Shown here in pieces: positions 41,391 to 45,126 of a stretch of DNA of 45,126 nucleotides. The notes under the pieces are model-generated. The model was given only the letters and a program-made list of their open reading frames with translations, made no database searches and was not told the DNA's origin. Both the position numbers and the translations under genes were made by a program. Each line of letters starts with the position of its first letter. Position 1 is the first letter of the stretch. This DNA comes from Bacteroidales bacterium (GTDB lineage Bacteria > Bacteroidota > Bacteroidia > Bacteroidales > UBA932): NCBI GenBank assembly GCA_017447815.1, contig JAFSMS010000050.1, forward strand, positions 1 to 45,126, written 5' to 3'.

Positions 41391-42418
41391 CCTCTTCTAT
41401 CTTAATCATCTACACAGGCGGTACCATCGGCATGAAAGAAGACCCGATGGACGGGACCCTCAAGCCCTTCGACTTCAGCCAAATCATGGAAGAAGTCCCG
41501 GAACTGAACAAGTTCGATGTCAAAATCAACTCGTACACTTTCTCGCCGCTGATCGACTCCTCGGACGTGGAGCCCTCCCTGTGGATTTCCCTGGCGGAAA
41601 TCATCCGCGACAATTACGAGGAATATGACGGATTCGTCATCCTGCACGGCACCGACACCATGGCGTACAGTGCCTCCACGCTCAGTTTCATGCTGGAGGG
41701 GCTCACCAAGCCCGTGGTGTTCACGGGAAGCCAACTGCCCATCGGAGTGCCCCGCACCGACGGCAAGGAAAACCTGATATCGGCCGTGGAAATCGCCGCC
41801 GCCAAAGACCACGAAGGGCATGCCCGCGTTCCCGAAGTGTGCATTTACTTCGATTCCCGGCTGCTCCGCGGAAACCGTTCCACCAAATACAGCGCCGAGG
41901 CATTCAACGCCTTCGCCTCCCCCAACTGCCCGCCCCTCGCAGAGGCCGGCATCCAGATCCGCTACCATACGGACCTTATCCGCAAACCCATCTACTGGGA
42001 CGCCCAACTGAGGGTCCAGACCCACCTGGACACCCGGGTCTCCATCCTGAAAGTGCATCCGGGCATGACGCCGCAGGTGATGCGGTCCGTCGTTTCCGAC
42101 CCGCTCACCCGGGCCTGCATCATCGAGACCTACGGTTCCGGCAACGCCCTGTCCAAGGACTGGTTCCTGAACATTCTGCGGGAAGCCTGCGACGCAGGGA
42201 AGATCCTGCTCAATGTCACCCAGTGCAAATCCGGCACGGTGAACATGGACCTGTACGCCACCGGAGCCACGCTCAAACATGCCGGAGTGTTGTCCGGAAG
42301 CGACATTACCACCGAAGCGGCCCTCGGAAAACTCTTCTCCCTGCTGGGCCGCAGCGACAAAAACGCATGGGTTAAATCCATGTTGGAAAAGAACCTTTGT
42401 GGCGAAATAACGAAATAA
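41387..42418 (+). CDS. ansA: Type I (cytoplasmic) L-asparaginase
   Basis: 343 residues with no signal peptide. YTGGTIGM at 9-16 contains the nucleophilic Thr, and ILHGTDTMAYSASTLSF near 85-101 holds the second active-site Thr-Asp pair. The C-terminal domain fits E. coli AnsA-like enzymes. It hydrolyses asparagine inside the cell with low affinity, complementing the periplasmic enzyme at 18465. Sequence similarity to the latter is low outside the motifs, so they are not recent duplicates. Confidence 0.93.
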   Translation: MTSSILIIYTGGTIGMKEDPMDGTLKPFDFSQIMEEVPELNKFDVKINSYTFSPLIDSSDVEPSLWISLAEIIRDNYEEYDGFVILHGTDTMAYSASTLSFMLEGLTKPVVFTGSQLPIGVPRTDGKENLISAVEIAAAKDHEGHARVPEVCIYFDSRLLRGNRSTKYSAEAFNAFASPNCPPLAEAGIQIRYHTDLIRKPIYWDAQLRVQTHLDTRVSILKVHPGMTPQVMRSVVSDPLTRACIIETYGSGNALSKDWFLNILREACDAGKILLNVTQCKSGTVNMDLYATGATLKHAGVLSGSDITTEAALGKLFSLLGRSDKNAWVKSMLEKNLCGEITK

Positions 42419-42420
42419 TC

Positions 42421-42452
42421 TTTGGCAAATTGGATTTTTATTCCTAAATTGC
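42421..42452 (+). promoter_or_regulatory. Promoter of the exbB-exbD cluster
   Basis: TTTG at 42421-42424 and TAAATTGC at 42445-42452, 20 nt apart, leaving a leader of about 60 nt before the ATG at 42517. The -7 box has two mismatches to consensus. Confidence 0.45.
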
Positions 42453-42516
42453 ACGACCAAAAGGGAAATATATTACTAAACTAATTCAACTTATAACTAA
42501 CAACACAAAAACGATT

Positions 42517-43308
42517 ATGAAAAAGTTTTTCATGTTTTTGGCAGTCGCCGGTCTTGTGACCTTCACTGCAAACATCGCTTCCGCTCAAGATGAGGGCGCT
42601 GCTCCTGCTGCTCAGGAACAGGTTGAAGAAGCTGAAGAGGCTGTGGACCTTTTCGCCGGTTCCGGTGAGGAAGTTCCCCTCCACCAGGCTCTTAAGACCA
42701 AATTCATCGAAGGTGGTGCAGGCTTCATGTCCCTGATCATCATCTGCCTCATCATCGGTATGGCTCTCGCCATCGAGCGTATCCTTTATCTGGCCTTCTC
42801 CAAGACCAACACCACCAAGCTCCTCGAGAACGTAGAGGCTGCTCTGGAAAAGGGTGGTATCGAAGAAGCCAAGAAAGTATGCCGTGAAACCCGTGGCCCT
42901 GTGGCCAGCATCTTCTACCAGGGTCTCCTCCGTGCCGACCAGGGTGTCGATGTCGTAGAAAAGACCATCGTCTCCTATGGCGGCGTTCAGATGAGCCTCA
43001 TGGAGAACGGCCTCAGTTGGATCGGCCTGTTCATTTCCATCGCCCCGTCCCTCGGATTCCTTGGTACCGTTATCGGTATGATCCAGGCCTTCGACGCCAT
43101 CCAGGCTGCCGGTGATATCTCCCCGAACGTTGTGGCCGGCGGTATGAAGGTCGCCCTTATCACCACTGTGGGCGGTCTCATCGTTGCTATGATTCTCCAG
43201 ATCTTCTACAACTATATCATTGCAAAGATCGACTCCCTGTCCATCGATATGGAAGACTCTTCCATCCGCTTTGTGGACACCATGGTCAAATACAACAACA
43301 AGAAGTAA
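42517..43308 (+). CDS. exbB: ExbB/TolQ-type proton channel subunit
   Basis: 263 residues. Unusually for ExbB of Proteobacteria, a cleavable-looking signal peptide (about 1-24, ending ASA) and an acidic, Ala-rich stretch precede the channel part, a feature common in Bacteroidetes. Membrane helices lie at about 68-90, 165-190 and 205-230; the conserved helix SIAPSLGFLGTVIGMIQAFD and LITTVGGLIVAMILQIFYNY are the MotA/TolQ/ExbB signature. With ExbD it forms the inner-membrane motor that powers TonB. First gene of a four-gene cluster. Confidence 0.92.
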   Translation: MKKFFMFLAVAGLVTFTANIASAQDEGAAPAAQEQVEEAEEAVDLFAGSGEEVPLHQALKTKFIEGGAGFMSLIIICLIIGMALAIERILYLAFSKTNTTKLLENVEAALEKGGIEEAKKVCRETRGPVASIFYQGLLRADQGVDVVEKTIVSYGGVQMSLMENGLSWIGLFISIAPSLGFLGTVIGMIQAFDAIQAAGDISPNVVAGGMKVALITTVGGLIVAMILQIFYNYIIAKIDSLSIDMEDSSIRFVDTMVKYNNKK

Positions 43309-43334
43309 GTAACCCCCTTTAATTCCGAATTAAA

Positions 43335-43784
43335 ATGGAAAACCAGAAATACGCTAAAATTTTCAAGATCGTTCTTTGGGTCCTTTTGATCCTGAGCATC
43401 TGCGTGCTGGTCTGGGGTTTCTTCACGGGATTCGAGGCCAATGACGGCGCCGCAACGAATGTTCTCCTTTATTGGGCCTACATCGTGCTGGGCATCGCTC
43501 TTGCAGCTGTGATTTGCGTGGGACTGTATGTTACCGCCACCACCAATCCCAAGGGCCTCATCAAGATCGGAATCGCTGTGGTTGGCGCTGCCGTCCTTTT
43601 CGGCATCTGCTACCTGCTGGCTTCCGGTGCCCCTGCTGTGGGCTATTCCGGTGCCAAGCTCCCCACCGCTACCGAGCTTAAGATGACCGACACCATCCTC
43701 AACATGGCCTACATCGTAGGTGGCGCAGCCATCCTGTCCATCATTGTAGGTGAAGTTTTGATGACCATCCGCAACAAAAAGTAA
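43335..43784 (+). CDS. Membrane protein embedded in the exb cluster
   Basis: 149 residues with four hydrophobic segments at about 8-30, 43-65, 75-95 and 120-142. No charged residue sits inside them, so a proton-channel role of its own is unlikely. It lies between exbB and the first exbD, with gaps of 26 and 8 nt. The same position is held by a small membrane protein in other Bacteroidales clusters as I remember them. Function unknown; it may be a structural or assembly partner of the motor. Confidence 0.7.
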   Translation: MENQKYAKIFKIVLWVLLILSICVLVWGFFTGFEANDGAATNVLLYWAYIVLGIALAAVICVGLYVTATTNPKGLIKIGIAVVGAAVLFGICYLLASGAPAVGYSGAKLPTATELKMTDTILNMAYIVGGAAILSIIVGEVLMTIRNKK

Positions 43785-43792
43785 AGTAAACC

Positions 43793-44359
43793 ATGGCAAG
43801 AAGAAAATTTGAAGCAATCGGTTCCACGGCTGACATTGCATTCCTGCTCCTGTGCTACTTCCTCATGACTACAACCATGGGTGACCAGGCAGGTCTGCAG
43901 CGCCGCCTTCCTCCGATCCCGGACGAAAAACAAGCCCAGGATCAGAAGGTTAACCGCCGTAACATCATCATCGTCAGAATCAACTCTGCCGATAAGCTGT
44001 TTGCCGGTAGCGAAGCCATGGACATCTCGTACTTGAAAGAAAAGATCAAAGAGTTCCTCACCAACCCTACCAACGACCCCAACCTTCCCGAAAAGGAAGC
44101 CAAGGAAATCGAAGGCAAGACCTACATGGTCTCCAAGGGCGTTATCTCCCTGCAGAATGACCGTGGTACCAGTTACCAGGCCTACATTGCAGTCCAGAAC
44201 GAACTGGTGAAAGCCGTGAACGAACTCCGCGACGACTTCTCCAGAGCCAACTTCGGCAAGAAGTTCTCCCGGCTCTCGGAAGAAGAGCAGGATATTGTTA
44301 AGAAGGCCGTTCCTCAGAACATTTCCGAGGCCGAGCCTAAGGATACCGGTAAAAAATAA
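43793..44359 (+). CDS. exbD: ExbD/TolR-type protein, first copy
   Basis: 188 residues. The single membrane helix begins near 13 with STADIAFLLLCYFLMTTTMG; the Asp in it (Asp14) is at the position of the proton-carrying Asp of ExbD. The periplasmic domain (about 40-188) is longer than in E. coli ExbD (141 residues in all) and includes an extra charged insertion near 85-110. It starts 8 nt after the preceding gene. Confidence 0.88.
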   Translation: MARRKFEAIGSTADIAFLLLCYFLMTTTMGDQAGLQRRLPPIPDEKQAQDQKVNRRNIIIVRINSADKLFAGSEAMDISYLKEKIKEFLTNPTNDPNLPEKEAKEIEGKTYMVSKGVISLQNDRGTSYQAYIAVQNELVKAVNELRDDFSRANFGKKFSRLSEEEQDIVKKAVPQNISEAEPKDTGKK

Positions 44360-44374
44360 TAGGAGGTAAGAATT

Positions 44375-44848
44375 ATGTCAAAATTTGGAAGTTCCAACAA
44401 TAAGAAGGAAGTCCCGGAGGCATCATCCAATTCCCTGTCCGATATCGTGTTCATGCTCCTGTTCTTCTTTATGGTGACCACGCAGATGCGTGAAACGGAG
44501 CAAAAGGTAAGGGTTACCATGCCCGTTGCCTCCGAAGTTGCCAAACTGGAGAGAAAAGACTTGAGCGCCAATATCCTCATCGGTTCCCCTACCCTGCAGT
44601 ATCAGGCCATGTACGGTACCGATGCCCGTATCCAGCTCAACGACTCTTTCAAGACCGTAGCAGATATCCGCGACTTTATCGCCGCCGAACGTGACGCCAT
44701 GAGCGAAGCCGAACGGTCCCTGATGACCGTCAACCTCCGCGTAGACCAGGACGTCCGTATGGGTATCGTCTCAGATGTAAAACAGGAGCTGCGCCGCTGC
44801 TCCGCCCTTAAGATCATGTACGCCGCACGCAAACCGGCGAAAGACTAA
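44375..44848 (+). CDS. exbD: ExbD/TolR-type protein, second copy
   Basis: 157 residues. The helix begins near 20 with NSLSDIVFMLLFFFMVTTQM, containing the proton-relay Asp (Asp23). The periplasmic part is the normal size and clearly different from that of the first copy, so the two may form a heterodimer or serve different TonB proteins. It is the last gene of the cluster and is followed by an intrinsic terminator. Confidence 0.9.
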   Translation: MSKFGSSNNKKEVPEASSNSLSDIVFMLLFFFMVTTQMRETEQKVRVTMPVASEVAKLERKDLSANILIGSPTLQYQAMYGTDARIQLNDSFKTVADIRDFIAAERDAMSEAERSLMTVNLRVDQDVRMGIVSDVKQELRRCSALKIMYAARKPAKD

Positions 44849-44867
44849 GGGTTTACATCATTCTTTG

Positions 44868-44899
44868 AAGAAGCAGCTCGAAAGGGCTGCTTCTTTTTT
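44868..44899 (+). terminator. Intrinsic terminator of the exb cluster
   Basis: AAGAAGCAGC (44868-44877) pairs with GCTGCTTCTT (44886-44895), 8-nt loop, T-run to 44899. Confidence 0.85.
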
Positions 44900-44949
44900 G
44901 TGCCCCGAACCGAACGTAACTTTAGTGAACTTATCAACAACCTAAAGTT

Positions 44950-45126
44950 ATGTGTAACAACAACAAAGAGAATCCGGAGTATATGGGAGTGTATACCCGG
45001 CGTGAATTTCAACGTGTGTATGTCCACCACGAACTGGTATGTCTTGCCGTCTTTGTCACCCGTTGGGCTCAATGCGAGCAGATGGGGCTGAGCGACGCTT
45101 ACCGCATGAAACGCTGTCGCAAGCAA
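44950..45126 (+). CDS. 5' part of an unknown CDS running off the window
   Basis: From the ATG at 44950 the frame stays open for 59 codons to the last base. It begins MCNNNKENPEYMGVYTRREF and continues with an amphipathic segment (HHELVCLAVFVTRWAQCEQM) and a basic run at the edge. No domain was recognised. An antisense frame is also open here, so coding direction is not certain, but the plus frame starts cleanly downstream of the exb terminator. Confidence 0.45.
   Translation, partial: MCNNNKENPEYMGVYTRREFQRVYVHHELVCLAVFVTRWAQCEQMGLSDAYRMKRCRKQ

Noticed and set aside
1-45126. tRNA or rRNA genes
   Set aside because: I saw no cloverleaf with a proper T-arm and no rRNA-like conserved blocks on either strand.

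Overview
The window looks like a chromosomal segment of a GC-rich gut-type member of the Bacteroidales. The gene set points that way: PorO/P-type and Porin_10-type outer-membrane proteins, an exbB-X-exbD-exbD cluster, class I fumarase, M13 lipoprotein peptidase, PadR/PspC genes. So do the promoters, which repeatedly show the Bacteroidetes -7 box TAnnTTTG, often with a TTTG/TTG about 20 nt upstream, and the general lack of Shine-Dalgarno sites. The assignment is inference from sequence only.

Bases 1 to about 9,750 are an AT-richer accessory region of small, mostly unfamiliar genes and gene ruins. It opens with the tail of an unknown CDS, then a gene-free segment (114-603) that I read as a candidate structured RNA. 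Next comes a tight five-gene cluster: a DUF6140-like small protein, a 723-residue multidomain protein (PH-like, helical repeats, a beta-rich module, duplicated TerB-like units), a Ras/Arf-like GTPase, and two tail-anchored membrane proteins. One tail-anchored protein shares the beta-rich module with the 723-residue protein. I regard this GTPase locus as the most likely undescribed system here. After it come a stop-interrupted gene, two orphan genes, a relic of a surface protein, an AbrB-type antitoxin with a broken PIN toxin, a DUF1653/membrane/TIGR04076 operon, an Imm32-like orphan immunity gene and a HARE-HTH protein.

From 9,855 on the window is GC-rich and core-like. It has a small heat-shock protein, a decayed acetyltransferase, a lipoprotein, a large MscS channel, a beta-barrel protein, a MATE transporter fused to an anti-sigma-type ATPase domain, and a ZIP metal transporter. 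An asparagine/aspartate catabolic operon follows (C4-dicarboxylate transporter, periplasmic asparaginase, porin, aspartase). Together with the nearby class I fumarase it would turn asparagine into fumarate and malate for anaerobic metabolism. A DUF1963 gene, a PspC-PadR-PspC operon and a rubredoxin gene are interleaved with three near-identical long palindromes, each just downstream of a gene end.

The rest is housekeeping: Porin_10 protein, lytic transglycosylase, BASS-type transporter, YczE/DUF6198-like membrane protein, M13 peptidase with an FtsX-type permease, NUDIX protein, START-like protein with an rRNA m5C methyltransferase and a TPR protein, QueA, DprA, TatD with a cytoplasmic asparaginase, and an ExbB/ExbD energy-transduction cluster. 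The window ends in a truncated unknown ORF. Several genes here (26,955, 40,623, 39,414 and the MATE gene) have the start codon only 4-6 nt after the -7 box, suggesting leaderless mRNAs.
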